DNA from: Coix lacryma-jobi var. lacryma-jobi
Lineage: Eukaryota; Streptophyta; Magnoliopsida; Poales; Poaceae
DNA length: 64,000 bases
NCBI GenBank assembly: GCA_009763385.1
Contig: CM019823.1
Span: 29,417,668-29,481,667, forward strand
Reading direction: 5' to 3'
Position 1 is the first letter of the stretch; each line of letters opens with the position of its first letter. Shown here piece after piece: positions 49,106 to 59,831 of this stretch. The translations under genes and the position numbers were made by a program. Under the pieces are notes generated by a model. It ran no database searches, was not told the DNA's origin, and was given only the letters and a program-made list of their open reading frames with translations.

Positions 49106-50080
49106 ACCCTCCAGAAAGCCTCCCACGAGAAACGGCCATAACTCTTAGCTCCCAACTTGGAATACGATGATCTTGGACATTTTGGAAAGCTTATTCAGAG
49201 GGCTACACAACCCACATGAACTCATGATCCAAAGCACAAAGGATCAATACAGTTTTCCAATCCAGGAACCATCACTTCTCTTTTTCAACCAAAGTTTTCT
49301 CTAAAACTTCTCCAACTTCTTCTCCTTTGCAAATGTGCTAACACCACCAAGTGTATACAACCTTGTGCATGTGTGTTAGCATTTTCACAATCATTTTCAA
49401 AGGATTTTCACTTGCACTCACCACGCCACTCGATCCTAGTAACAACGCAATGTTAGATCGCTCAAGTGGCACTAGATGACCGATATGCATACAAGTTTGC
49501 TCCTCTTAAGTACGGTCATCTATCCTAACCCGGTCATAATCTTCTCTACACACCTATGACCGTTGAAATGAAATGCCCTACACATATACCTTTGCCTTGC
49601 GCATTCCATTCCATCTCCTCCATTTGTTTGATGCAACACATGAAACCAACCTCTCATCAAATGATATGATCCACTTCATATCATCGCATGGCCTCCATGG
49701 TCCATCGATCTTGACATCACTTGCTCTTCACCATTGGTTCGTTCCTTCAGCCAAGTCTTGTGCTTAAGCCTCCCGACACTCGGTACCAACACTTCAAAGC
49801 TGCAACTTGCCCTTCACCTTCGCAACAGGTCCATCAGCCAGTCCTTGCCTTGATCTTCACCATCTTAGCCACATGACTCATGTCATGTCACATATGCAAT
49901 AAGCTCCTTCATCACATGTGTGATCCTTTCAACATCCCTCAAGCCATTTAACCCCTATGGCATATGTTGCTCACACATGATCACATGTGGACTAATCACC
50001 TGTGTAATTCACTTCAAACACATATTAGTCCACCTAAGTTGTCACTCATTACCAAAACCAAACTAGGACCTTTCACTTCC

Positions 50081-50931
50081 CTTTGATTTCCTAGAGTTTG
50101 ACTTGATTTGAGCGGATGATTTCTTAGGGATTGTCTCCCTCCCAGCTACCTAGTGATCATTTTCTCCAAGTTTGGGATCGAGGGATTTCGATTTGGATCA
50201 GATTTGGGAAGATTCGGGAGAGGAGGCGATTGAAAATCGCCCTCTCTGGGTGCTCGCGAATATCCCGTCGTTGGTGCCGCGGACAGTCCCTCGCATCGGG
50301 ACTGGAGTCGAGCAGTGGCTGTTCGTCGTGGTGTACTGTGCCTCGATTTTGACCGGCAGACAGTCCGCCGTTGGACTCGCAGACACCCCGGGACTATCCA
50401 GGAGCAGCTTTGCTGTTTTGGCAATTTGGCCAGCGGACAGTCCGCCACCTGACCGCGGACAGTCCGGCAGTGGGGCGGACAGTCCGGGACCATATACCCG
50501 TGGACAGTCTGGGATCCTGCTGTGTTGTGTGTTTTGTGCTTTGCCTCTTCCCGGCTTTTCCGCTTCGTTTCTGGACTTCTCGTTTGCTCCTAGAGTTCAC
50601 CAGGAACCTCTCTAGTATCTTTGCTATGTGTTAGCATCGGTATTTAGGGATTCCCGATGTATCCTTCCATCTACGTTCGGGAGTAGGTTTTTTGGGCTTG
50701 AACTTAACTTGGTGCTTTCAAGTTTTGGTTTGCTCTCGTTTGGTGGTGCCTCGTTGTGATCATAGCGATCATCCACCTTCTTTCTGAGGGTCGTAGGCAT
50801 CACGCTTGTGTCTGAGTTTTGGAGTTGATTTGTTGGAGACAAAGGCCGATGTTTCAAAGAATTTTTTAGGCCCCCATTCACTCACCCCCCCCCCCCCTCT
50901 GGTCGCCTTTGGTAGCATTCTCGGTCCTTCA
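50081..50931 (+). repeat. E 3' LTR, right segment
   Basis: This continues E's LTR after D, shown by alignment to the complement of F around the ATTTCCTAGAGTTTGACTTG string. Palindromes lie at 50279-50511. A run of 14 C at 50885-50898 is followed by CTCTGGTCGCC, and the end is TCGGTCCTTCA. The target-duplication candidate ATGGT follows. Confidence 0.9.
50279..50511. repeat. GGACAGTCC palindrome cluster in E LTR
   Basis: Units such as GCGGACAGTCCGCC and GCGGACAGTCCGGG lie downstream of E's TATA box, the same placement as in C and F. Confidence 0.85.
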
Positions 50932-50936
50932 ATGGT

Positions 50937-53091
50937 ACCTCACCGCTCTCATAGGGGGTTGTTGGTACTCACGTATTGGGTGTGGATCACATGGTTCTTT
51001 TGTGGCATGAGCTCCTCTGGATTGGTGGGCATAGTATCAAGCTTGTTCCTCAAGTGGTTTGGTTTTGGAGCCCATGTTTGTTTCTTGGGTGGAGCTCTCG
51101 GAGGTTCCACAAACACTCCATCTTTGGTGCTAGGTTTGAGAGGCTCTTTGAGTGGAATCTTGGTCAGTTTGGGAGTAGTGGTGAGTTGGGCTTCTCACTC
51201 GGCTTAAGACCACTAGACTCACCAATCTTCCTGAAAGAGGTAGCACTCTCCATACCCTGAGCAAAACCAACACCTAGACTCCTGCAGCACGCACGCTTGA
51301 AATTGAGCAATCATCATGCCAAGCTGCGGCTCCCCACTAGAACCCTGACAAGACGGTCCGAAGGTATGTGTTTTCTTCCTCGTTTTGCATCTTGTCATGC
51401 TTCACATTGCCATCTCCATCTCCAAACCCTCACACAAAGCACACCTAGACACACTAGTGCTACCTGAGTTTGCCTTCTCAGACACCAAGAGACTCAATCT
51501 TGCATCCTTCTCTGCCAACTCAGATTGCAAGCCTGCACAAGACTTGCACGTACCAAGCAAAATGGGTCTAGCTCTAAGCTCATCCACCTCTCCAACCAAA
51601 GCAACATACTTCCCCCTCAAAGTAAGTAGTCAGTCATGTGCTTGGAGCACATCTCACACTCATCCTCCTCGTTGACTACAATGGTGGACTTGACAGACTC
51701 AAGTTCCTTCACCGCATCCTCCCACTTCTGCCTAAACTCCTTCCTCTCTCTAGCAGCAAGTCTCAGCAACTTGTCTTGACTAAGAAGAGCAGCAGTAAGT
51801 TTTCGATCTCAGCAGAGAGTTTATCGGGGGTTTGAGATACCTGGAAGGATTCATCGTCGTCATCATCGTTCCGAGGGATCTCCTCCATCTCGCTGTTGAC
51901 CTCATCGCTGAGGGCCATGGTTAGAAGCCCCGTTGTCGGCGAAGAAAGCAGAGGCCCATTCAGCTTGTCCTCGATCTTCGTCTTCTCGGACTCATCATCG
52001 CTTGAAGCAGTGGAGTCGTTCTCCTAGTCATCGACGTCGCTGAGCGTGGCGAAGAAAGCACGCTGCTCGGCTAGCTTTTTCCAAGTACTTCTCCTTGATG
52101 TACTATTGTTGAAGCTGGCCCTTCTGCTTGTGCTTTGCGAGGGACGTACTTCTCCTATTGCACGACTTGTTGGAGTCGCACTTGTGGTCGTGATCACCCT
52201 TGCTGAATACTTGCTTGTTCTTTCTTAGGACAGTTGGCGATGAAATGGTTGGAGTCGCTACACTCGAAACAACCAACTCGTCCTCATCCACGGCGATGGT
52301 TCATGCGGTTGTTGTGAAACCGCGAGAACCGGTTGGCTAGTAAAGCCAACTCATCGTCTGCCATGAACTCCTGCTACTCCTCTATGACAAAAAGAAGAGA
52401 AGAAGAAAGTGCAAATCTTCCAGAGGGGTTAGCAGAAGAGCCAGAAATCAAAGCCATCGACGGGCCAGAAGGATTTTCATAAGAAGCCCTCGTCATGTCA
52501 TCAATCTCACTGGACTTGAGCTTACTAAAGAGCTCGTCGCAGGTGAGGGTCTCATAGTTAGGTGATTCGATGATGTCTGAACCTTGGAATCCCACACTGA
52601 TCGATCAAGAGTATGGAGTAGCTTGAGAGCTCTCTCATGATCGTCGAACGGCAACAGCTCTTTGTTAGCCCTCATCCTATTGACAATGACCTAAAAGCGA
52701 GCGAATAAAATTTCTATGCTCTCGCCAGGCATGTGTCGAAAGTTCTCATACTCACGCTTGTGCGACTCGTAGAGACAGGTTTTGACTTGAGTGGTTCCCA
52801 CATGAAAGCGCATGAGAGTTGCCCAAATCTCCTGAGCCATGGTGAGATGAGAGACACGATCAAACTCAGACATGCTCAAACAAGTGAAAAGAGCATTACA
52901 GGCTCGGCTATTGCATCGTGCTCATCGATCTGCTGTTGAGTCACACGAGCAGCCAAGACTACATAATTGGCAGAGTTGCAAATCTCCCAAACCGAAGCAC
53001 TCATGCTCTGAAGATAGGCCGACATACGTATCTTCCAATACACATAGATCGTCCCATCGAAAAACGGTGGTTTGGCCACGCCGCGATCCAT
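50937..53091 (-). pseudogene. F gag (DUF4219, UBN2, CCHC), broken
   Basis: A copia gag starting at the ATG at 53089-53091 (MDRGVAKPPFFDGTIYVYWK), the DUF4219-like N-terminus 50 nt past the PBS. A UBN2-like capsid follows: MSEFDRVSHLTMAQEIWATL, YESHKREYENF and GESIEILFARF (52691-52879), RALKLLHTLD, and ESPNYETLTCDELFSKLKS (52493-52675 in two frames). A CCHC knuckle CFECSDSNHFIANC lies at 52230-52271. A helical segment with CxxC pairs (CKSC, CALCEGLE; 51402-51620) follows, then a Pro/Lys-rich region with NGVF/EPPRAPPKK-like text, ending in a RAVRYH-like block at the E junction. That block normally sits just before a second zinc finger. Multiple one-base frame changes and stops break it. Confidence 0.88.
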
Positions 53092-53140
53092 GTCGCCTTC
53101 TGTGGATCTGGAACCGGCTAAGGTGGAAGATCCTTAACCC

Positions 53141-53152
53141 GCTCCGATACCA
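53141..53152 (-). other. F primer-binding site
   Basis: TGGTATCGGAGC on the minus strand, 2 nt from the LTR. Same form and spacing as in C. Confidence 0.88.
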
Positions 53153-53564
53153 ATTGAAGGACCAAGAATGCTATACCAAGGCGACCAGAGGAGGGGGTGA
53201 ATGGGAGCTTAAAATTTCTTTTGAAACTCTAGCCTCTGTCCCACAAATCAACCCTGAATGCTTCGAACACAGACGTGATGCCCACGACCCTAGAAAGAGG
53301 GTGGATGATCCCTAGGATCACAGCGAGGCACCACCACACAGAGCAACCAAAACTCGCAAGCACTGAGTAAAGTTCAAACCGAAAAACCTACCCCTGAATG
53401 TAGATGGAAGGCTACGTCGGGAATTCTCTAAATACCTATACCAACGGGTGGCAAAGATAGCTAGAGAGGTTCCTTGGTGAACTCAAAGACCAAACGAGAA
53501 GTCCAGAAATGAAACAAAAAAGCGGGGAGAGCGAACACACTGAGTAGTGACTAGCAGCAGGGGC

Positions 53565-53840
53565 CCCGGACTATCCGCACCCCCTGTCCCGGACTATCCG
53601 CCCTGTGCCGGACTGTCCGCGGTCCCCTGGCGGACTGTCCACCGGCCAAAACTGTGAAAACATACAACTGCTGAACCTCCCTGGACAAGTCCGGGACTGT
53701 CCACGCCTGTCAACGGCGGACTGTCCGCAGGTACCTTGTCAGCCCAAACGGCGCGGAGTCTGGCCACTACTCAGGCCGAAACCCCGACACGCGGACTGTC
53801 TGCGCCCCCTACGGAGGACTATCCGCGGACACCCAGTGAG
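53565..53840. repeat. GGACTGTCC palindrome cluster in F LTR
   Basis: Units such as GCGGACTGTCCGC occur with decayed forms GGACTATCCGC and GGACTGTCTGC. It lies on the U5 side of the promoter region. Confidence 0.82.
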
Positions 53841-54608
53841 GGCGAAAAATGTTTGCCTTCTCAAAAAATCTCTCCAAATCCGATCCAAACCAAAATCACT
53901 CGATCCCAAACTTGGAGAAGATGATCACTAGGTAGTTGGAAGACTATCCCTAAGAAATCATCCACTCAAATCAACTCAAACTCCGGGAAATCGAAGAGAT
54001 TGGTGCAAGAACAAAAATTCACCATGAAACTCAAATCAACCTGATCTACTTGTTCGTGAGGTTTGAGTTAAATTCCTTTGGTGGAAATGATCTCCTCACA
54101 TCAAAGAACAAGTTGGTTCAAACGGAATCGAGAAAGATGCAACGTAAAGGGAGATCGAGCGATGGGAAAAACGTGGAGAAAAGATGAACGCGAAGAACAA
54201 CTCAAGAATGTGAATCACAACCACGAATTCCAGCCAAAAATCGTCCCCACGAGGAGACAACGGGAATCCGGTCCCGTTTCCGCAAAATCCAAATACACAT
54301 AGGTATGATTAGTCATCTCTGCGGATCTCAGTAACTACAGTAGGGAATGGGAAGCAGGAAACCCTAGAAGTGAATAGCAAATGATTGAGATAGATGGGAG
54401 GTGGGTGTCTCCCCTCTACTTATTCTAAACATTATTCCCACTCTACCCCTAATGATATAGAGAGCGAACCAGCTAAACCCTAAGGCTATTCTGGATCAGC
54501 TCGAAGTAGATGTTGATCCGACGGTCACGCCCGCTCATCTGGTAGCTTCGCCTCGACACGACCTCACTCGATGCCGCCACGTGCCGCCACTCGCCCTCCG
54601 TCCATTTT

Positions 54609-54792
54609 CCTGGACCTCCCCCCGTTTTGAGGCTGAAACCGGGAAACCAGTCCTTAGGCTGAGTTTTGTGGCCAAACTCAGAAACCCGCCATCGCCTAGG
54701 TTTTGAGGCCCAAACCTGGAAACCGTCCTTAGCCCGAGTTTTGAGGCCCAAACTCGGAAACCGGCCAGCACCGGGTTTAAGGCCCAAACCTG
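54609..54792. repeat. Hairpin array in F LTR (5 units)
   Basis: Five units including CCGAGTTTTGAGGCC-CAAACTCGG and TAGGTTTTGAGGCC-CAAACCTGG, corresponding to 12868-13051 in E. Confidence 0.82.
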
Positions 54793-55330
54793 GAAACCAT
54801 CACCCGGTGGTTTTTCTGGGGCTCAACCACCAAACCAAAGCCGTAGAGGGATGCACCGCCCGTCCACCCGTCCACCCGCAAGTCTTCACTTGTCGCTATC
54901 CCAGGCTGTCAGCCACCACAGCTCATCCTCAGGCCACCGGTCCGTAAGTCCAAGCCTCACGTCCGCCCCTCACCGCTCCGGGTCCATCGACACGGCACGT
55001 CTCTACTTTACCTTCACCTTGCCCTCGATCACCTCTCCGAGCTTGACACCTGCACAACACAAGCCAAAGAACATGCGCATCAAACCAGTTGACAATCACT
55101 CAACATCTCAAGATCCGGCATACACCCATGTATCTGCAGCCGACGCCTTCGGCGAGGGGTGAAGAGGATTTTTGGTGCAGGCGTCGCCTGTGATGCCTCC
55201 ATGTTTTTTGATGGCGGCATCGCCTCCGGTGACCCATGAAAATGATCCGGCGGTGAACGCCAAACCCGTCGGGAGATTCGTAGAGGTGGGAAGGAAACCA
55301 TCTAAGTCGTCATGGCGTTTCAACGCACAC

Positions 55331-55348
55331 TCCCCACGGTGGGCGCCA
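55331..55348 (-). other. I primer-binding site
   Basis: TGGCGCCCACCGTGGGGA on the minus strand, 2 nt from the LTR end. The tRNA is not assigned. Confidence 0.75.
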
Positions 55349-55350
55349 GC

Positions 55351-55829
55351 TGTCGATGAAATATGGTCGATAGCCCACCTAGGGGTATGCCCAGGTGGTA
55401 GATTAGCAGGGAAGGCGTGTAGGATGACGATCCAGACGTGACGCAAGGAAGAACTAGATGAACACGTGGGTTTATCCAGGTTCGGGCCACTAGCTTTAGC
55501 GTAATACCCTACGTCGTGCGTCGAGTTGTCTATTATGTATGTAGATCAATGTGTTTTTGAGAGGGGGTCCCTGCTCGCCTTATATAGCCACGGGGAGCAG
55601 GGTTACAGATCGGATCAGATCTATCAACAACAGAAGATACGATACTCTTCGTAACCGACTAGGTTTCCTTGATCTCAATCGTGCGAAGGCCTCCGCGCCG
55701 CCGCTCGACCAGCTAGGCCTCCTGTCCGACCAGATGGGCCTCGACGCCGTAGTCCTTCCCAACGAGTTGGGCCGGCTCTCCAAAGTAGCCCAAGTCTAGC
55801 CGTGAGGGTACCTGGGTTTATCCCCCACA
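55351..55829 (-). repeat. I 5' LTR (element sense)
   Basis: 479 bp, in element sense TGTGGGGGATAAACCC to TTTCATCGACA. A TATA box CTATATAAGG reads on the minus strand (55579-55588). No second copy is in the window. Confidence 0.78.
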
Positions 55830-56725
55830 CAATATACTATTTGAACAAAAAAAATATCACGTGACATCTCATGAGAATTACAGAAAACTCAAAGATAATT
55901 GTGAAACATTCCATTGTACTTGTAAACATTTGAAAATGCATCATACAACATTACTTGTACAGTATGTGAATATCATGACAAGATATATAAATATATATAT
56001 GTATATAAATAACAAAAATAAAAGTCATTTAATATAGGAAAATAAAAAAATCATTACATTGACACTATTTAAATAACCTAAAATATACTACATATGTCCT
56101 GAAAAGAATGCAACTATGATATGTGTGCCAGCTAAAGTGTTTCATGTTTAACTAGATTTATAGTAAATAGTAGTCACATTTATAACTCTAAAATTAATTT
56201 AATATAAAAATATATTTCGTAATTAACCTAATGATGTTTATTTGACATTATAAATATTTGGTCAAACTTGATATACAAACTATAATACTATTCCAGAATT
56301 GTATTCTTTTAGGGACAGAAAGAGTACCACATAGTATCTTACGAAAAATTATATTAAATATTCAAAGTAATTATGGAACATCTTATTTATACTACATAAA
56401 GATCTAGAACACATAATAGAAAATCATATATATACTACACAAACAAGATACGTATACTACATGAATATTCCATTATATAACATAAAAATACTTAAATACA
56501 TTATAAACCCACAGGTATACTACACGGACATCACACATGAGTACTACCAGAACAACCTAAAATATACACAAAACAAGTCAATAAGGAAAAACTAGAGAAA
56601 ATTAAAATAAAACACATTGATAAACTTGAGTGACATCACACATCATAGAAAATCACGAGTATACCACGTAAACATCATGAAATACATCAATAGACATCAC
56701 ATGTATATTAAATGAACATCACATA
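55830..56725. other. AT-rich spacer
   Basis: No gene is seen. It includes the MITE below and, from about 56430, a degenerate repetition of ATACTACA, GAACATCACA and CACATG strings. Confidence 0.6.
56086..56326. mobile_element. Stowaway-like MITE
   Basis: 241 bp with imperfect terminal inverted repeats. The left end TACTACATATGTCCTGAAAA pairs with the complement of the right end, TACTCTTTCTGTCCCTAAAA, and pairing continues with AGAATGCAACT against AGAATACAATT. The interior is AT-rich and non-coding. The TIR resembles the common grass element beginning CTCCCTCCGTCCCAAAA. Both ends begin with TA, in keeping with a mariner-type TA target. Confidence 0.7.
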
Positions 56726-58010
56726 TGTTGGGTAATTTAAACGCACACAGAAAAATTCGCAAACGCACGGATACCGATGTAGCTTTCACCCGAGAGTATT
56801 CCAGGGTATCGATTTCCATGGGAACGTGAAGTGTGCTAGAAGAATTAAGAATGTCCAAGAAAAGAATGATAATGTGGTTAGAGAGGGATATAGGATTTTC
56901 TAAGTTGGTCTATCTAATTAAAGGCTTATTAAACTTTACTTACTTCGGAGGAACAGTACCTTTCCGATTCTCAAAAAAAGATTGGGAAAAGGGTAATCGG
57001 GAGAAGGCTGCCAAAAAGCTCTACGAAACACCAATCCTAACGTGTGGATTATAACAATCTACAAAGTTGTCACCCCTGTAGCTACCACAACTAACCGGAG
57101 GATTGGGCGCAAACTCAGGTAAACACTAGCCTAGACACCGCGTCTACACTAATGATTACTCTCTAATTACCATGAATAACTAGAGCACTCAATACGAACG
57201 GAGATCCAGTAAATAAAATAAAGCAAGAACTAAAATTAAATAAAATACTTAGAAGTGATAAATGAAGAGCTTGGAGATTACTTGAAGACGAACCAGATGC
57301 TGCACCATTACAATGTCGAGGAAGATCCGACAGATCTGGCTCCTCCTCAGCTCTCTCTTCCTCCTCTCTCTAATCCGATCTCTAATTACAACTAGATGAA
57401 CTAGACAACTAGAAATAGAACTAGACGAACTAGAACTAGAAGAACTAGAACTAGATCTTATTCTAGAAGAACTAGAAGAGGTTCATCTAGAGGGACCTCT
57501 ACTTCTAATTGAAACCCTAGTTTATGATGTGGAGATGAATAATGAAGATGGAGATGCCTTCTGGGGGGTCTGGGTCTGGTTTTATAGCCCGGAGCGTGGA
57601 ACGTGAGCCCTTGGATCAAACCGACTTCAGGGACGGTGGAGATGCATCATAGGAGGCGGTGGAAGAAGGTTCCAGAAGGCGGAGGCAAAACGGCCTCTGT
57701 GGCCGACCGGTCGGTCGGTGGGCCTCACCGGTCGGTCTGGCCCAGTGGGCCCCGTGGTGGGCCGCCTCGTGGGTCTTCTGGTGGTGTCTTCTAGATCCTT
57801 CTTTTGCAGGTTTCGTTGCGAAATTAATATCTTTTCATCCGGGACTTCGAATATAGCAAATGATATGTCCGTTCGATCGTCTCGACGAGCTCTTTGCAAT
57901 GGTGCACTCCAATTCATCACTTGAGATACTTTTATATGGTAAAACATGGATGTCCTACAAAACAAGTGAGAGCACCAAAACTCGTGGAACTTGTTAGTTT
58001 CAAACCCCAC
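56726..58010 (-). repeat. B-family LTR cut by J
   Basis: It starts TGTTGGGTAATTTAAACGC and follows the B LTR including the TATA complement (57580-57587), an ACTAGA-rich array (57384-57480) and the GTGGAACTTGTTAGTTTC end region. It lacks the last 100 or so bases, which should lie beyond J. It is more diverged from the two B LTRs than they are from each other. ACATA (56721-56725) is a candidate duplication. Solo or paired state is unknown. Confidence 0.85.
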
Positions 58011-58891
58011 TGAAAGGATCAAATCAGCCTAGAGGGGGGTGAATAGGTGATTTTTAACAATCTGAAACTTTACAAACTAGAAGATGTAGTTAGATAACAA
58101 CCGGAGAGGCCGGTTTGTTTGGGTAGGTACTACCGGGTGTAAAACACCGGTACTACCGACACAAGCAAACGGTACAACCGGGATCCTAAAAGGAACTACA
58201 AATCCAATGTATGTAAGCTATGAATGTAATACAAGAACCTACCCCACTTCCCTAAGTATATGATAGATAGCAAATCTACTCTCACCGAGCCTTGGTTGCT
58301 TCCCTTGATGTAGATCGAGCCTTCCCAACCTAAGAAGAAGATAGGGATAGGAAGAACACGAAGAACACAACAACAAGCGTAATATAGAAAGTAGAGACAA
58401 CAACAAGCACACGGGACACGCGATTTATCCCGAGGTTCGGCCAATCCACTAAGGAGTGCCTACTTCCTCGTTGTTGAGGTGACCACAAAGGTCGGAGTCT
58501 ATTTCACCTCCTTGCCTCACTCAAGCAACCACAAAGGCTACGAGAGTTTCTCCACTAGAAATCTCAGGGGTAATACAAACACTTCGAGGAGCCCTCACAA
58601 GTGAATCAATACGGGCTACCACGAAGAACACCTAACCGGCTAGAGCTCAAAGAGCTCAAGAGTAAAAGACACAAATCCAGCCGGCTAGATGAAACCAAGT
58701 GCTCAAATCGTAGATCGAAGCTTCTCACTCTCTAATCTCACTTCCCTAGCTCAAATCTTGCAAGAGAATGGATCTAGGAGCAAAGAGGAGAGAGAGGGGA
58801 GGAGCCAATGCTTGGAGAGAGTTTGTCTCAAGTTAGGTCAGCAATAAGTGAGTGGAATGAGTGGGTGACCGTGAAAAGTGAAGAGAGGAAG

Positions 58892-58900
58892 CATTTATAC
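58892..58900 (-). promoter_or_regulatory. TATA box in J LTR
   Basis: GTATAAATG on the minus strand. The palindrome cluster ends about 20 bp upstream of it in element sense. Confidence 0.65.
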
Positions 58901-58918
58901 TTCCTCAGTCCCGAGGCT

Positions 58919-59490
58919 GGTCGGTAGTACCGACCATCCATGGTCGGTAGTACCGACCAGTTCACAACGGTCGCATAGATCCAGATTTGACTAAAGAGAC
59001 AACTACCGACCTCAGGTCGGTACCACCGCGGGTGGTAGTACCGGCCTTATGGCGGTACTACCGCCAGGCCAAATTGGCCGCGAACAGAGAGCTCCTCAGT
59101 TAGGACTTGGTCCCTCGGAAACTACCAACAGGGTCGGTACCACGGAGGGTCGGTAGTACCGACATAATGGTCGTACTACCGCCAAGTCAAAAGCGAGTCA
59201 GTCCAGAGAGCCCTGCAACTTGGCTACCACCGGCCTTGGGTCGGTAGACCGGGGGCGGTACTACCAAGGTAATGGCGGTACTACCGCCAGGTCAATTTCA
59301 GCGCGAACAGAGAGGTCTGCGAAAACAAGCTTACTACCGACCTGGGTCGGTACCACCGAGGGCGGTAGTACCGACGTTATAGCGGTACTACCGCTAGGTC
59401 ATTTTCGAACAAAACAGAGAGGTGTTTGAGCACTGTGTGGAGAAGCCGTGGTCGGTACTACCGACCACCCCATGGTCGGTACCACCGACC
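58919..59490. repeat. GGTCGGTA-TACCGACC palindrome cluster in J LTR
   Basis: A dozen or so units are built on GGTCGGTAGTACCGACC or GGCGGTACTACCGCC. Some occur as pairs such as ACCATCCATGGT-linked copies (58919-58960), and some are decayed. Confidence 0.88.
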
Positions 59491-59831
59491 ATATAAAATA
59501 CCCTCTATGTGTTCGTGATTGTGCGGTGTCTCTCAAGCGAACTATAGTTAGTCGAATTGAGCACTTTCTCCTCATCTAGCCAACATAATTTGTGACCCTC
59601 TTGATAGTCCGGCTTACCTATAACTCAAGTTTAAAATTGAAATTTTAAACTACCACTTGAGCTAGGCATCTTTATGTCCAAATGTATCCAACGTGCTTTG
59701 TTCACGAGATTTCAACATTTCAAATCTTTCTTAGGACTAACACCTGCATACATGCTTTTATAAACCGGTTAGTCCCTAATTTGATTGTCATTAATTAGCC
59801 AAAACCCACATTAGAGGCAAATGCACTTTCA

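Larger units (their letters stand above)
13675..50075 (-). mobile_element. D: gag-only Sirevirus in the LTR of E
   Basis: This is a complete minus-strand element. Net length is about 10.2 kb after removing A. Both LTRs are present (13675-13694 plus 39860-42309; 47600-50075), as are the PBS (47585-47595) and PPT (42310-42322). It is flanked by identical 5-bp duplications CTTCC (13670-13674 and 50076-50080). The internal 5.3 kb codes for gag with four zinc knuckles, followed by about 3.2 kb without any protease, integrase or reverse transcriptase. The element is therefore non-autonomous and would need enzymes in trans. A is inserted 20 bp into its left LTR. Confidence 0.9.
47600..50075 (-). repeat. 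D right LTR (5' LTR in element sense)
   Basis: 2,476 bp, TGAAGGGTCGAGATGG to GGACCTTTCA, followed by the target duplication CTTCC (50076-50080). Differences from the left copy include many one-base length changes in runs. Confidence 0.93.
4541..50931 (+). mobile_element. E: Sirevirus-type Ty1/copia element, plus strand, interrupted by H, G and D
   Basis: Pieces of one plus-strand copia element are spread over the window: the integrase end and reverse transcriptase (4541-6145), the rest of reverse transcriptase and RNase H (10371-11073), a 1.44-kb 3' untranslated region, a PPT (12515-12525), and a 3' LTR split by element D (12526-13674 and 50081-50931; 2.0 kb in total, close to the 1,984 bp of sister LTR F). 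The right end is followed by ATGGT (50932-50936), the candidate target duplication, inside the gag of F. Gag, protease and the integrase catalytic core are not in the window. Sirevirus assignment rests on the pol sequence, the long 3' region with several AGGGGGAG-like tracts, and palindromes in the LTR. Confidence 0.8.
50932..55138 (-). mobile_element. F: Sirevirus truncated by E
   Basis: A minus-strand element of the same LTR family as E. Its 5' LTR (53155-55138), PBS (53141-53152) and gag (to 50937) are present. E's insertion interrupts gag, so the rest of F lies left of the window. The base after the LTR, GCCGA (55139-55143), is the candidate target duplication within element I. Confidence 0.88.
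53155..55138 (-). repeat. F 5' LTR (element sense)
   Basis: 1,984 bp, TGAAGGACCAAGAATGC on the plus strand to TACACCCATGTATCTGCA. The sequence matches the reverse complement of E's rejoined 3' LTR. It holds palindromes (53565-53840) and the hairpin array (54609-54792). The TATA position, matching E's TATATAAGG, is degraded here. Confidence 0.92.
55139..55829 (-). mobile_element. I: 5' end of a gypsy element cut by F
   Basis: A minus-strand gypsy element represented by its LTR (55351-55829), PBS and about 190 bp of leader up to F's insertion at 55138. It is the outermost layer of the nest; everything from 55138 leftward to the window start lies inside it. The leader has no domain. The compact 479-bp LTR and TGGCGCC-type PBS suggest the Tat-related group, as an inference. 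Confidence 0.75.
58011..59831 (-). repeat. J 3' LTR (element sense)
   Basis: 1,821 bp, TGAAAGGATCAAATCAGCC to AATGCACTTTCA, beside the PPT. It contains TACCGACC palindromes (58919-59490) and a TATA box (58892-58900). Unlike C-F it has no GGACTGTCC units. Confidence 0.88.
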
